Shown: in pieces, positions 34,806 to 42,874 of the stretch
Numbering within the stretch: the stretch's first letter is position 1
Layout of the letters: each line of letters starts with the position of its first letter
Assembly (NCBI RefSeq): GCF_036409475.1
Contig: NZ_JAYRCK010000028.1
Location: 9,906 to 73,905 of the forward strand
Source: Scandinavium sp036409475
GTDB lineage: Bacteria; Pseudomonadota; Gammaproteobacteria; Enterobacterales; Enterobacteriaceae
DNA length: 64,000 nt
Direction: 5' to 3'
Notes under the pieces: model-generated
The model's input: the letters and a program-made list of their open reading frames with translations, nothing else
Told to the model about the DNA's origin: nothing
Database searches by the model: none
Position numbers and translations under genes: made by a program

Positions 34806-36077
34806 TCAGTTACTGGCCATTTTCATTGGCTGATCCGATTTCTTATCATTGCCCGGAATGTAAGGGCTCCACGGCTCAGCTCGCACTGGTTTGTCGGTCT
34901 GCCACACCACGTTAAACTGACCATTACTCTCGATTTCACCAATCATCACCGGCTTGTGCAGATGGTGATTGGTGGCGTCCATCGTCAACGTGAAGCCTGA
35001 CGGCGCTTTGAAGGTCTGCCCGGCCATCGCCGCACGGACTTTATCCACATCCGTCGTGCCAGCTTTTTCCACTGCCTGCGCCCACATATGCAGGCCCACA
35101 TAGGTTGCTTCCATCGGATCGTTAGTCACGACCGTATCGGCGTTCGGCAATTTGTGGGCTTTGGCGTACGCGCGGTAATCCGCCACGAAGGTCTGGTTTG
35201 TCGGGTTATCCACGGATTCGAAATAGTTCCAGGCGGCCAGGTTACCCACCAGTGGTTTGGTATCGATCCCACGCAGCTCTTCTTCACCGACCGAGAACGC
35301 CACGACCGGCACATCAGTCGCTTTCACACCCTGGTTTGCCAGCTCTTTGTAGAACGGCACGTTGGAGTCACCGTTGATGGTCGACACCACTGCCGTTTTG
35401 CCGCCTGCAGAGAATTTTTTGATATTCGCGACGATAGTCTGGTAATCGCTGTAACCAAACGGCGTGTAAACCTCTTCGATATCCTTGTCCTGCACACCTT
35501 TAGAGTGCAGGTAAGCACGCAGGATTTTGTTGGTGGTACGCGGATAAACGTAATCGGTGCCGAGCAGGAAGAAGCGTTTAGCGCTGCCCCCGTCTTCGCT
35601 CATCAGGTACTCGACCGCAGGAATAGCCTGCTGGTTAGGCGCTGCACCGGTGTAAAACACGTTTGGCGACATCTCTTCGCCTTCGTACTGAACCGGGTAA
35701 AACAGCAAGCCATTAAGCTCTTCAAACACAGGCAATACGGATTTGCGTGAGACAGAAGTCCAGCAGCCAAACACCACCGCCACTTTGTCCTGAGTCAGCA
35801 ACTGACGAGCTTTCTCTGCGAATAATGGCCAGTTGGAAGCCGGGTCAACCACCACAGGTTCCAGCTTTTTCCCCAGCACCCCGCCCTTGGCGTTAATTTC
35901 ATCAATCGTCATCAACGCCACATCTTTTAATGGCGTTTCGGAAATCGCCATCGTGCCGGACAACGAATGCATGATCCCCACTTTGATGGTCTCGGCGGCA
36001 TAGACACTGACGCTAAACCCCAGGGCAATCGTGGAGGCAGAAAGAGCAAAAGCTTTAAGCAAAGTTCGACGGCGCAT
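34806..36077 (-). CDS. urtA: Urea ABC transporter, substrate-binding protein
   Basis: 423 residues. An N-terminal signal with an RRR start (MRRRTLLKAFALSASTIALG, possible TAT or Sec) is followed by a LivJ-like type I binding protein. IKVGIMHSLSGTMAISE, GCWTSVSRKSVLPVFEE and LNGLLFYPVQYEGEE are the UrtA/FmdD-type signatures. It captures urea in the periplasm. It is first in the operon, preceded by a sigma-54 promoter. No urease or urea amidolyase is in the window. Confidence 0.94.
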   Translation of the reverse strand: MRRRTLLKAFALSASTIALGFSVSVYAAETIKVGIMHSLSGTMAISETPLKDVALMTIDEINAKGGVLGKKLEPVVVDPASNWPLFAEKARQLLTQDKVAVVFGCWTSVSRKSVLPVFEELNGLLFYPVQYEGEEMSPNVFYTGAAPNQQAIPAVEYLMSEDGGSAKRFFLLGTDYVYPRTTNKILRAYLHSKGVQDKDIEEVYTPFGYSDYQTIVANIKKFSAGGKTAVVSTINGDSNVPFYKELANQGVKATDVPVVAFSVGEEELRGIDTKPLVGNLAAWNYFESVDNPTNQTFVADYRAYAKAHKLPNADTVVTNDPMEATYVGLHMWAQAVEKAGTTDVDKVRAAMAGQTFKAPSGFTLTMDATNHHLHKPVMIGEIESNGQFNVVWQTDKPVRAEPWSPYIPGNDKKSDQPMKMASN

Positions 36078-36142
36078 GATTCACTCCTGAAATGAGACAG
36101 CAACATGGATGTTATTAACCGGGTGTAGTCATCAGGAGTAAG

Positions 36143-36157
36143 GCAAAAACAGTGCCA
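36143..36157 (-). promoter_or_regulatory. Sigma-54 promoter of urtABCDE
   Basis: On the minus strand TGGCAC-TGTTT-TTGC, an exact -24/-12 consensus, about 66-80 bp before the urtA start. It implies nitrogen-limited expression through RpoN and NtrC. Confidence 0.88.
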
Positions 36158-36200
36158 GGTTGTAAAAGTGCAGGAAAACAGCCGTGATGGCCGGAGAGAG

Positions 36201-36247
36201 GCAACTTTTGTTGCAGAGTGCAACGCCAGATTCAGGGGCAACGTTGC
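36201..36247. promoter_or_regulatory. Cluster of GCAAC/GTTGC palindromes
   Basis: GCAAC-TTTT-GTTGC (36201-36214), GTTGCA-GAG-TGCAAC (36210-36224) and GCAACGTTGC (36238-36247) lie 45-105 bp upstream of the sigma-54 promoter, where enhancer sites belong. They resemble degenerate NtrC sites (TGCACC...GGTGCA) only in part. Confidence 0.45.
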
Positions 36248-36341
36248 TTTAAAACGGTGCAAATATCCATGTTAAAACATGACGGGAAATATAAAAGGCA
36301 GCGCAGGAGATGCTCTGTCACTGCCCTATTATCAATAAGAC

Positions 36342-37085
36342 TTATTCTTCTACGACAACACGGCCGCTTATCGGCTGCACCGGACGATTATTGTCATGAA
36401 TGATGGTTTTGAATGTCTGAATTTGTTGCTCAGAAGCCTGTAACTGCGTTTCAAAGACCATCCAGGTGACCCCTTCAGAGCACGGTGGTGTGGTCAACGA
36501 ACCGCTAAAGCGATAGTGATTGAGTTCAGAGGGGAGCAGATCTTTCACTTTCACTGGCTGACTTAACGCAGACTCGTCTCCCTCTTTGGCAGGAAGATGT
36601 TGCCAGAGATTCGCCAGCGCCTTGTTTTCACTGCCCGTTTTGAACATAACGGCCAGTACGACAAGGTCGTCTGAATCAGATTTGTAGACCAGATGCATTT
36701 CCAGCGGGAAGTGTTTCCCGTTGATTTCGTTCTCACTTGGGGAGTGGAAATGGAACTGCGTCAGGGTATACAACTCATCATCCAGCTTCAGGGTGTTCCC
36801 TTCGCTGATGTTTACCTGGATCGTGTGACCATTATTAATCACGGTTTGCGGGCCGGTTTTAAAGCCCAGATTGAGATGGTTCAGGGTTGTTTTAGAAGCC
36901 TTCTTAATATTGATCGGTGACTGGTTTTTTCCTGTGGCACAGAGACGAAAATCTTGAGTAATACTGCCCCAGTGATCCGGGCCATTTTCATTCTGGTAGC
37001 CCCAGTGGGTGGTATTGACCTGTGCAGCACAGGCAGACGCGTAAATAACAAACGGAATAGCGGCATATTTAAAAAAACGGTTCAT
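36342..37085 (-). CDS. cah: Periplasmic alpha-carbonic anhydrase
   Basis: 247 residues from Met 37085 (MNRFFKYAAIPFVIYASACA), with GGAGGA upstream. After a signal peptide the alpha-class fold is clear: zinc ligands H112 and H114 (FHFHSPSEN) and H131 (LEMHLVY), and the active-site threonine segment SLTTPPCSEGV. It hydrates CO2 to bicarbonate in the periplasm. It lies upstream of urtA on the same strand but the sigma-54 promoter is between them. Confidence 0.94.
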   Translation of the reverse strand: MNRFFKYAAIPFVIYASACAAQVNTTHWGYQNENGPDHWGSITQDFRLCATGKNQSPINIKKASKTTLNHLNLGFKTGPQTVINNGHTIQVNISEGNTLKLDDELYTLTQFHFHSPSENEINGKHFPLEMHLVYKSDSDDLVVLAVMFKTGSENKALANLWQHLPAKEGDESALSQPVKVKDLLPSELNHYRFSGSLTTPPCSEGVTWMVFETQLQASEQQIQTFKTIIHDNNRPVQPISGRVVVEE

Positions 37086-37199
37086 ACATCCTCCATGAAA
37101 AACAGAGAAGATCATTAGTATTTTTGTCTTCCTCATCAACTGCAAATAACGTTAAAATTGGACGTCACTGTCCGTTTACGTACTTTTTTGCAGGCAATG

Positions 37200-37379
37200 C
37201 CGTTTATCTTGATTCAGCATTGCCCGGCGACTCTCAGAATTTACCTGGCATCGGCAGCAATCTCCGTCACCAACCGGACTTTCTGCCACTGCCGGGATGA
37301 CCACAAACAGCGTTTCAGACAACAAACCGGCATGAGCCCGCTGGCCTGGTGCAAAAAATTTACCGGACCGGCAGTTTAA
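37200..37379 (+). pseudogene. C-terminal relic of an AraC-family regulator
   Basis: The frame ends in QRFRQQTGMSPLAWCKKF before a stop, the last helix-turn-helix of AraC/XylS proteins (consensus FRxxTGxSPxxWRxxF). The sequence before it keeps only traces of the first motif (YLASAAISVTNRTF), and no start site is visible. It fills the 400 bp gap between cah and mgtS. Confidence 0.65.
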
Positions 37380-37398
37380 TTCACACAATTAATGATTC

Positions 37399-37421
37399 GT
37401 TTAGATTCCAGGCGATATACT
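37399..37421 (+). promoter_or_regulatory. PhoP-type promoter of mgtS
   Basis: GTTTA (37399-37403), a weaker ATTAA 11 bp upstream, and TATACT (-10, 37416-37421) with exactly 12 bp between the last box and the -10, the spacing of PhoP-activated promoters. Confidence 0.6.
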
Positions 37422-37491
37422 CTCTTCATCGCGGCTAATTAAGGTAAGTGAGGCTTTTATCGTACGTCTGAATATTTAACGGAGGTTAATC

Positions 37492-37587
37492 ATGCTGGGA
37501 AATATGCATGTCTTTATCGCAGTCTTAGGAATCATCTTATTTTCGGGTTTTCTTGCTGCGTATTTCAGCCACAAATGGGATGACTAG
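37492..37587 (+). CDS. mgtS: Small membrane protein MgtS (YneM)
   Basis: 31 residues, differing from E. coli MgtS at only two positions as I remember it (MLGNMHVFIAVLGIILFSGF, then a SHKWDD end). It sits in the inner membrane, binds and stabilises the magnesium importer MgtA, and is induced by low magnesium through PhoPQ. GGAGG lies six bases upstream. Too short for usual ORF callers. Confidence 0.96.
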   Translation: MLGNMHVFIAVLGIILFSGFLAAYFSHKWDD

Positions 37588-37614
37588 TGAAGAGTGACAA
37601 TCCCCACCCTTAAC

Positions 37615-37648
37615 AGCCCCTTGCAGCATGTTGCTCAAGGGGCTTTTT
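37615..37648 (+). terminator. mgtS terminator
   Basis: AGCCCCTTG ... CAAGGGGCT with a 12-base loop, followed by TTTT. Confidence 0.9.
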
Positions 37649-37673
37649 ACTGCCTGTGACAAAGCACAAAGGC

Positions 37674-37773
37674 AAAAAAAACCGCCAACTGAGTGGCGGT
37701 AAATGCTTGCATGGATAGATTTGTGTTTTGGTTAGTCAGCATCTCTGGCATTTCTTTGCCTGACTTGCTTGAT
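37674..37773 (-). ncRNA. mgrR: Candidate PhoP-controlled small RNA, MgrR-like
   Basis: A strong minus-strand terminator (ACCGCC-ACTCAGTT-GGCGGT followed by eight T, 37700-37674) has no credible gene before it. About 100 bp upstream is a PhoP-type promoter with -10 TATTTT (37785-37780), which predicts an RNA of about 98-100 nt. MgrR of E. coli is a 98 nt PhoP-dependent small RNA that I believe is encoded beside mgtS. The interval also contains AAATGCCAGAGATGCTGAC, a plausible unstructured pairing region. Identity with MgrR rests on position, size and promoter, not on an alignment. Confidence 0.65.
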
Positions 37774-37779
37774 TCAGAC

Positions 37780-37814
37780 AAAATATCATTAATTGCTTCA
37801 ATGAAAACTAAACA
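37780..37814 (-). promoter_or_regulatory. PhoP-type promoter of the small RNA
   Basis: On the minus strand TGTTTA-N5-CATTGA, then 12 bp, then TATTTT. The spacing equals that of PhoP boxes; the second half-site is imperfect. Confidence 0.6.
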
Positions 37815-38083
37815 ACTGATGATTACTCCGATAACACACTTTTCCATGCTTTTTTGCTCGGACAACACGCGGTGCGGACCGACCAGCGTCGTAACGAGCG
37901 GCTTTCCTGAATATCTTACCCTTACGGCTGGGTGACCCAGCGTGACGGTCGGCCTGAGATTGTGCGTGCTTCGCGTTGAACTGCCCCCCGCTGGTGCCAC
38001 ATTGGGCCACAAAGTTCCTGTCACGCTCTTTCGCGCTGCATGCTATGGTATTACGACAGTTAAAGCCTTGAGGAACAGGAAGA

Positions 38084-38833
38084 ATGATTGTACTGGTTAC
38101 TGGCGCAACCGCCGGATTTGGTGAGAGTATTACCCGCCGTTTTATCGCCAATGGACACAAAGTCATCGCCGCAGGACGCCGTCATGAGCGTCTGCAAGAA
38201 TTGAAAGAAGAGTTTGGTGACAACATTTTGACGGCGCAGCTGGATGTTCGTAATCGTGCAGCCATCGAAGAGACGCTCGCCAACCTCCCCGCCGAATGGC
38301 GCAATATCGCTATTCTGGTCAACAACGCCGGGCTGGCATTGGGCACAGAACCGGCGCAAAAGGCCAATGTCGATGACTGGGAAACGATGATCGACACCAA
38401 CAACAAAGGCCTGATCTACATGACCCGTGCCGTGCTGCCGGGCATGGTCGAACGCAACTGTGGACACATCATCAACATTGGCTCCACCGCAGGCAGTTGG
38501 CCTTATGCAGGCGGCAACGTGTACGGCGCGACCAAAGCGTTCGTGCGTCAGTTCAGCCTGAATTTGCGCACCGATTTGCACGGCACCGCCGTTCGCGTAA
38601 CAGATATCGAGCCAGGCCTGGTCGGCGGCACGGAGTTTTCCAATGTGCGCTTTAAAGGCGACGACGCCAAAGCCGATAAAATCTACGAAAATGCGAATGC
38701 CTTGTCTGCGGAAGATATCTCTGAAGCAGTCTGGTGGGTAGCAACGTTACCGAAACACGTCAACATCAATACCCTGGAAATGATGCCGGTCAGCCAGACT
38801 TATGCCGGTTTGAGTATCCATCGTCAGGGATAA
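38084..38833 (+). CDS. ydfG: NADP-dependent 3-hydroxy acid dehydrogenase
   Basis: 249 residues, short-chain dehydrogenase. Cofactor motif TGATAGFG (residues 6-13), NNAG, catalytic S-Y-K in STAGSWPYAGGNVYGATKAF. In E. coli it oxidises L-allo-threonine, serine and 3-hydroxypropionate and reduces malonic semialdehyde. The AGGAA site is 7 bases upstream. A hairpin CCCGGCC-TGCT-GGCCGGG follows at 38858-38875. Confidence 0.94.
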   Translation: MIVLVTGATAGFGESITRRFIANGHKVIAAGRRHERLQELKEEFGDNILTAQLDVRNRAAIEETLANLPAEWRNIAILVNNAGLALGTEPAQKANVDDWETMIDTNNKGLIYMTRAVLPGMVERNCGHIINIGSTAGSWPYAGGNVYGATKAFVRQFSLNLRTDLHGTAVRVTDIEPGLVGGTEFSNVRFKGDDAKADKIYENANALSAEDISEAVWWVATLPKHVNINTLEMMPVSQTYAGLSIHRQG

Positions 38834-38937
38834 GCGCACATTTGTGCAATAAACTCGCCCGGCCTGCTGGCCGGGTATGTGCCTGACAACAAAATCAGCG
38901 TAAAATAACGCACTTAACCCGTCACCAAGAAAACGCA

Positions 38938-39624
38938 ATGGCCGCAGAATCGCAACTCAATCCGACACAACCCGTGAATCAGCAGATTTATCGTATTTTA
39001 CGTCGGGACATCGTGCATTGTCTGATAGCCCCCGGTACGCCGCTGTCTGAGAAGGAAGTGTCGATTCGGTTTGATGTTTCTCGCCAGCCGGTGCGTGAAG
39101 CGTTTATCAAACTGGCCGAAAACGGCCTGATTCAGATTCGCCCGCAGCGCGGCAGTTATGTGAACAAGATTTCACTCTCGCAGGTTCGTAACGGTTGTTT
39201 CGTCCGTCAGGCGATTGAGTGCGCCGTAGTCCGCCGCGCCGCAACGTTAATTACCGATGAGCAGAGCTATCAGCTCGAACAGAATCTTAACCAGCAGCGT
39301 ATCGCCATTGATCGCCATCAGTTGACCGACTTCTTCCAGCTTGACGATGAATTCCACGCCCTGCTTTCGCAGATTGCAGACTGTCAGCTCGCCTGGGACA
39401 CCATCGAAAACATCAAGGCCGCCATCGACCGCGTGCGTTACATGAGCCTCGACCACGTCTCTTCTCCGGAGATGTTGTTGCGTCAGCATCAGGTGATTTT
39501 CAGTGCGCTGGAAAAACGCGACGTCGAGGCTGTCGATAAAGCGATGACGCAGCATTTGCAGGAAATTGGCGAATCGGTGTTGTTGATCCGTCAGGAAAAT
39601 AGCGACTGGTTTAGCGAAGAGTAA
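38938..39624 (+). CDS. rspR: GntR/FCD-family repressor of the rsp genes
   Basis: 228 residues: N-terminal GntR winged helix (LSEKEVSIRFDVSRQPVREA) and C-terminal FCD domain with metal-binding histidines (DDEFHALLSQ, LRQHQVIFSA). It is E. coli YdfH/RspR, which represses rspAB. The same 15 bp motif precedes both ydfI and rspA in this window and is the obvious operator. Confidence 0.92.
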   Translation: MAAESQLNPTQPVNQQIYRILRRDIVHCLIAPGTPLSEKEVSIRFDVSRQPVREAFIKLAENGLIQIRPQRGSYVNKISLSQVRNGCFVRQAIECAVVRRAATLITDEQSYQLEQNLNQQRIAIDRHQLTDFFQLDDEFHALLSQIADCQLAWDTIENIKAAIDRVRYMSLDHVSSPEMLLRQHQVIFSALEKRDVEAVDKAMTQHLQEIGESVLLIRQENSDWFSEE

Positions 39625-39644
39625 GTAAGAATAGTCAGACAGGA

Positions 39645-39667
39645 AGCCGCCTCAGAACGAGGCGGCT
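39645..39667. terminator. Terminator hairpin, first copy of a duplication
   Basis: AGCCGCCTC-AGAAC-GAGGCGGCT, 20 bp after the rspR stop and repeated exactly at 39809-39831 beyond the miniature element. Here no T-run follows, because the element separates it from the original one. Confidence 0.8.
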
Positions 39668-39808
39668 CAGATTGCTGACAAAGAAGGAAAAAGCGTGGTT
39701 TTTCCTTCTTTGTGGTGAGCAGCCGAAAATCAATGAATTGATTTTCCTTATTTTTTGTTCTGCCACCCATGACAAAACGGTATTCGTTAGAGGTTTGTCA
39801 TCAGTCTC
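39668..39808 (-). repeat. Terminator-associated miniature element, copy 3
   Basis: 141 bp in reverse orientation, more diverged than copies 1 and 2 in the left part but with an identical 15 bp stem around CCACGC. Its ends read CAGATTGCTGACAAA and TTTGTCATCAGTCTC. Exact 23 bp copies of a terminator hairpin flank it. It separates the convergent rspR and ydfI genes. Confidence 0.85.
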
Positions 39809-39838
39809 AGCCGCCTCAGAACGAGGCGGCTTTTTTTC
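39809..39838. terminator. Terminator hairpin, second copy, with T-run
   Basis: Same 23 bp as 39645-39667, followed by TTTTTTT; ten bases after it lies the ydfI stop codon on the other strand. Confidence 0.85.
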
Positions 39839-39839
39839 A

Positions 39840-41303
39840 TTACAGTTTCGCGGCAAAGTCTGCAACGGTCGCTTTCGCGCCTTTCGCCAGCAGCGACAGA
39901 TAAGCTTGCGTTACCTGTTCTACAAATTTCCCTTCCAGCGGCAGTTCTTTACCGAAGATGGCTTCAATGCCGAACAGTGTTTTCACACGGGCTTCCCCTT
40001 GTTCGCTGTTCTTTACCACGCTTTGAAGGGTGCTCAGCAGCGGATCGCAGACTTCAATCTCATTGCCCTGCTCGTCCTTGCCATCGACATAGCGCATCCA
40101 GCCTGCCACGCCCAGCGCCAGCAGCGAGAAATCGCTTTTGTGAGCGAGGTGCCAACGTACGGAATCCAGCATGCGCTGTGGCAATTTCTGGCTGCCGTCC
40201 ATGGCGATTTGCCAGGTGCGGTGGCGCAGCGCCGGGTTGCTGTAGCGATCAATCAGCAGGTCGGCGTAACGGGCCAGATCCACGCCTTTCACTTTCAGCG
40301 TTGGCGCTTGCTCTTTCAGCATCAAAGCGTGAGCGGCTTTGCGGTAGTTAGCGTCTTCCATGCAGTCGTTAATGTGCTGGTAACCGGCCAGATACCCCAG
40401 ATAGGCAAGGAATGAGTGGCTGCCGTTCAGCATGCGCAGCTTCATTTCTTCAAACGGGATCACGTCGGACACCAGTTCAGCGCCAGCTTTTTCCCACTCA
40501 GGACGACCCGCCACAAATTTATCTTCGATAACCCACTGGCGGAACGGCTCACACGCAACGCCTGCCGGGTCACGTACGCCGGTAATGGCTTCGATTTTGT
40601 CCAGCGTCTCTGCGGTAACCGCCGGCACTATGCGGTCGACCATGGTGGACGGGAACGTCACGTTTTGCTCAATCCACGCCGCCAGTTCGCTGTTCAGCGC
40701 ACGTGCATAGGCACGGACCACTTTACCTAAGACATGGCCGTTTTCTGGCATGTTATCGCAGGACATCACGCTGAACGGTACCAGGCCAGCCGCTTTGCGA
40801 CGCGCTAGCGCTTCCACCACCACACCAATGGCTGAAGTTGGCTGATGTGGATTTTGCAGATCGGCGACGATCATCGGGTGATCGACATTCAGTTCACCGG
40901 TCGCCGGTGAATGGCAGTAGCCTTTTTCAGTGATGGTGAGCGAGACAATCGCCACCTGCGGTTCACACATCTTCGCCAGCACAGTTTCGAGCCCGTCCAC
41001 CTGGGCGTGCAGCGCTTCTTTCACCACGCCGACCACTCGTGCTGTCCACGCGTTGGCAGACATTTCCGCCACGGTGTAGAGATTATCCTGTTGTTTCAGG
41101 TCGGCAATTTGCTGCTCGCCGCCAATCAGGTTCACTTCGGTGTAGCCCCAGTCGCTGTTGTGCTCCTGAGCCAGAATATCGGTGTACACAGCCTGGTGCG
41201 CGCGATGGAAAGCACCAAACCCAAGATGGACGATGCGTGGTACCAGCTTGTGACGATCGTAGGCCGGAAGGGACGCTTTGGCATTCAACAAGGTTTTGTT
41301 CAT
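39840..41303 (-). CDS. ydfI: Fructuronate/mannitol dehydrogenase-family oxidoreductase
   Basis: 487 residues from Met 41303 (MNKTLLNAKASLPAYDR), the start that aligns with E. coli YdfI. RIVHLGFGAFHRAHQAVYTD is the nucleotide-binding N-terminus of the polyol dehydrogenase family and EEMKLRMLNGSHSFLAYLGY holds the catalytic lysine. It likely interconverts a mannonate-type sugar acid and its keto form with NAD. An RspR-type site in its promoter ties it to rspA and rspB. Confidence 0.92.
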   Translation of the reverse strand: MNKTLLNAKASLPAYDRHKLVPRIVHLGFGAFHRAHQAVYTDILAQEHNSDWGYTEVNLIGGEQQIADLKQQDNLYTVAEMSANAWTARVVGVVKEALHAQVDGLETVLAKMCEPQVAIVSLTITEKGYCHSPATGELNVDHPMIVADLQNPHQPTSAIGVVVEALARRKAAGLVPFSVMSCDNMPENGHVLGKVVRAYARALNSELAAWIEQNVTFPSTMVDRIVPAVTAETLDKIEAITGVRDPAGVACEPFRQWVIEDKFVAGRPEWEKAGAELVSDVIPFEEMKLRMLNGSHSFLAYLGYLAGYQHINDCMEDANYRKAAHALMLKEQAPTLKVKGVDLARYADLLIDRYSNPALRHRTWQIAMDGSQKLPQRMLDSVRWHLAHKSDFSLLALGVAGWMRYVDGKDEQGNEIEVCDPLLSTLQSVVKNSEQGEARVKTLFGIEAIFGKELPLEGKFVEQVTQAYLSLLAKGAKATVADFAAKL

Positions 41304-41387
41304 GAGGTTGCTCATTGTCGTGTGAGGTTGTCGAATCGAAGGATGTAGACCATCTCACGCAATTGGTATGACATCTTTGATTTCCGT

Positions 41388-41402
41388 CAACTACCATACA
41401 AG
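41388..41402. promoter_or_regulatory. RspR-type operator before ydfI
   Basis: CAACTACCATACAAG, identical over all 15 bases to the site at 45168-45182 before rspA, about 85 bp upstream of the ydfI start. Confidence 0.8.
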
Positions 41403-41454
41403 AAGAGGCTATCAGGCGACAAAGCGTGAACTGTGTCGCCTGACAGAGGGATAA

Positions 41455-42825
41455 TTAGCTGTATTGCCCTACTCTTGCCCCGGCTTTTACCGGTGCAGGT
41501 TCCGCCGCATCCTGTGCCAGACTCAGGTCGCGGTCACACACTTCCGGCATCAGCACTGCAGCGAGCAGACCAATCAGCGAGTAACAAATCATCATCACCG
41601 CCATCGGCCACCAGCTGCCGGTCATGTTGCAGAAGATCCCCGCCAGCAGCGGCCCAAATCCTACCGCCACCAGGCCACCCGCTTCTTTGGCAATCGCCAT
41701 TCGGGTAAAGCGATTTCGTGAGCCGAACATCTCCGCCATGGTGATGTTCTCCAGTGCAAACAATCCCAGTACCGCCACATTATGGATAACAATCAGGCAC
41801 AGCATAATCGTGCTGGCGCTGTAACTCTTATCGACGATCAAGGCCAGCATCGGATAAGCCAGAATGATGGCGGAAATATTCAGGATAATGTACGGCAGAC
41901 GACGCCCTACTTTATCTGACAGCCAGCCCAAAAGCGGGATGGTTGCAAAACCGATTATCGAGCTTATCATCAGCGCATCCGTCGGAATGGCTTTGTCGAA
42001 CAGCAATGTCTGTACCAGATAGCCTGCGAGGAAAGTCTGGATTAAGCCGGAGTTACCCGCCTGACCAAAACGCAGCCCGGTTGCCAGCCAGAACGATTTG
42101 CTGCTGAACATCGCGCCAAGTGAAGCCTCTTGTGAGGCCTGGACAACCCCTTCACCATCGCTGACCTTTTCGAACACCGGGCTTTCTTTCAGGTTCAGAC
42201 GTAGCCAGATAGCAAAGATCATCACCACGACACTGGCGAGGAACGGCACACGCCAGCCCCAGGCAATCAGCTCTTCGCGATCAAGGGCGAAGAACATAAA
42301 GGCCCAGATAGCGGTGGCGCTGAGCGTCCCACAGTTGGTGCCCATCGCCACCAGCGAAGAGATAATTCCGCGCTTTCCTTTTGGGGCATACTCCGCGAGC
42401 ATGGTGCCTGCACCGGATATTTCCGCTCCCGCGCCTAACCCTTGAATGATTCGCAGCGTGACCAGTAATACCGGTGCGAAAATCCCGATTTGCGCATAGG
42501 TCGGAAGCACCCCAATCAGCGTCGTGCAAATGCCCATCATGGTGATGGTGATAAACAGCACCCGTTTACGCCCGATGCGGTCGCCCATCTTGCCAAAGAT
42601 AAACGCACCGATAATTCGCGCGATGTACCCTGCGCCGTAAGTGCCCATCGCCAGGATCAGCGCCATCGCCGCAGACTGTTCCGGGAAGAAAATTTCATGG
42701 AAAACCAGCGCCGCGCCGAGGGAATAAAGCTGGAAATCCATAAATTCCAGCGCGGTGCCCAGCCAGCCTGATACCGCTGCCCGAACCAGGTCTTTAGTGC
42801 TTCGTACAGGTTGATGTTGTGTCAT
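41455..42825 (-). CDS. ydfJ: MHS-type MFS transporter, intact YdfJ
   Basis: 456 residues, twelve transmembrane helices of the metabolite:H+ symporter family (GWLGTALEFMDFQLYSLGAA, KMGDRIGRKRVLFITITMMG, LAEYAPKGKRGIISSLVAMG). It probably imports the sugar acid handled by the rsp genes. In E. coli K-12 this gene is broken by the Qin prophage; here it is complete. It lies between ydfI and rspB on the same strand. Confidence 0.9.
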   Translation of the reverse strand: MTQHQPVRSTKDLVRAAVSGWLGTALEFMDFQLYSLGAALVFHEIFFPEQSAAMALILAMGTYGAGYIARIIGAFIFGKMGDRIGRKRVLFITITMMGICTTLIGVLPTYAQIGIFAPVLLVTLRIIQGLGAGAEISGAGTMLAEYAPKGKRGIISSLVAMGTNCGTLSATAIWAFMFFALDREELIAWGWRVPFLASVVVMIFAIWLRLNLKESPVFEKVSDGEGVVQASQEASLGAMFSSKSFWLATGLRFGQAGNSGLIQTFLAGYLVQTLLFDKAIPTDALMISSIIGFATIPLLGWLSDKVGRRLPYIILNISAIILAYPMLALIVDKSYSASTIMLCLIVIHNVAVLGLFALENITMAEMFGSRNRFTRMAIAKEAGGLVAVGFGPLLAGIFCNMTGSWWPMAVMMICYSLIGLLAAVLMPEVCDRDLSLAQDAAEPAPVKAGARVGQYS

Positions 42826-42874
42826 AATCTTGTCTCTGAATAAAGTGCGGACAACTCAACTCGCGTCTGTTTTA

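Noticed and set aside
37647..37847. A 66-codon hydrophobic ORF on the minus strand near mgtS
   Set aside because: It reads through a strong rho-independent terminator (37674-37700) and over the PhoP-type promoter, has no good ribosome binding site, and the region fits a small RNA better.
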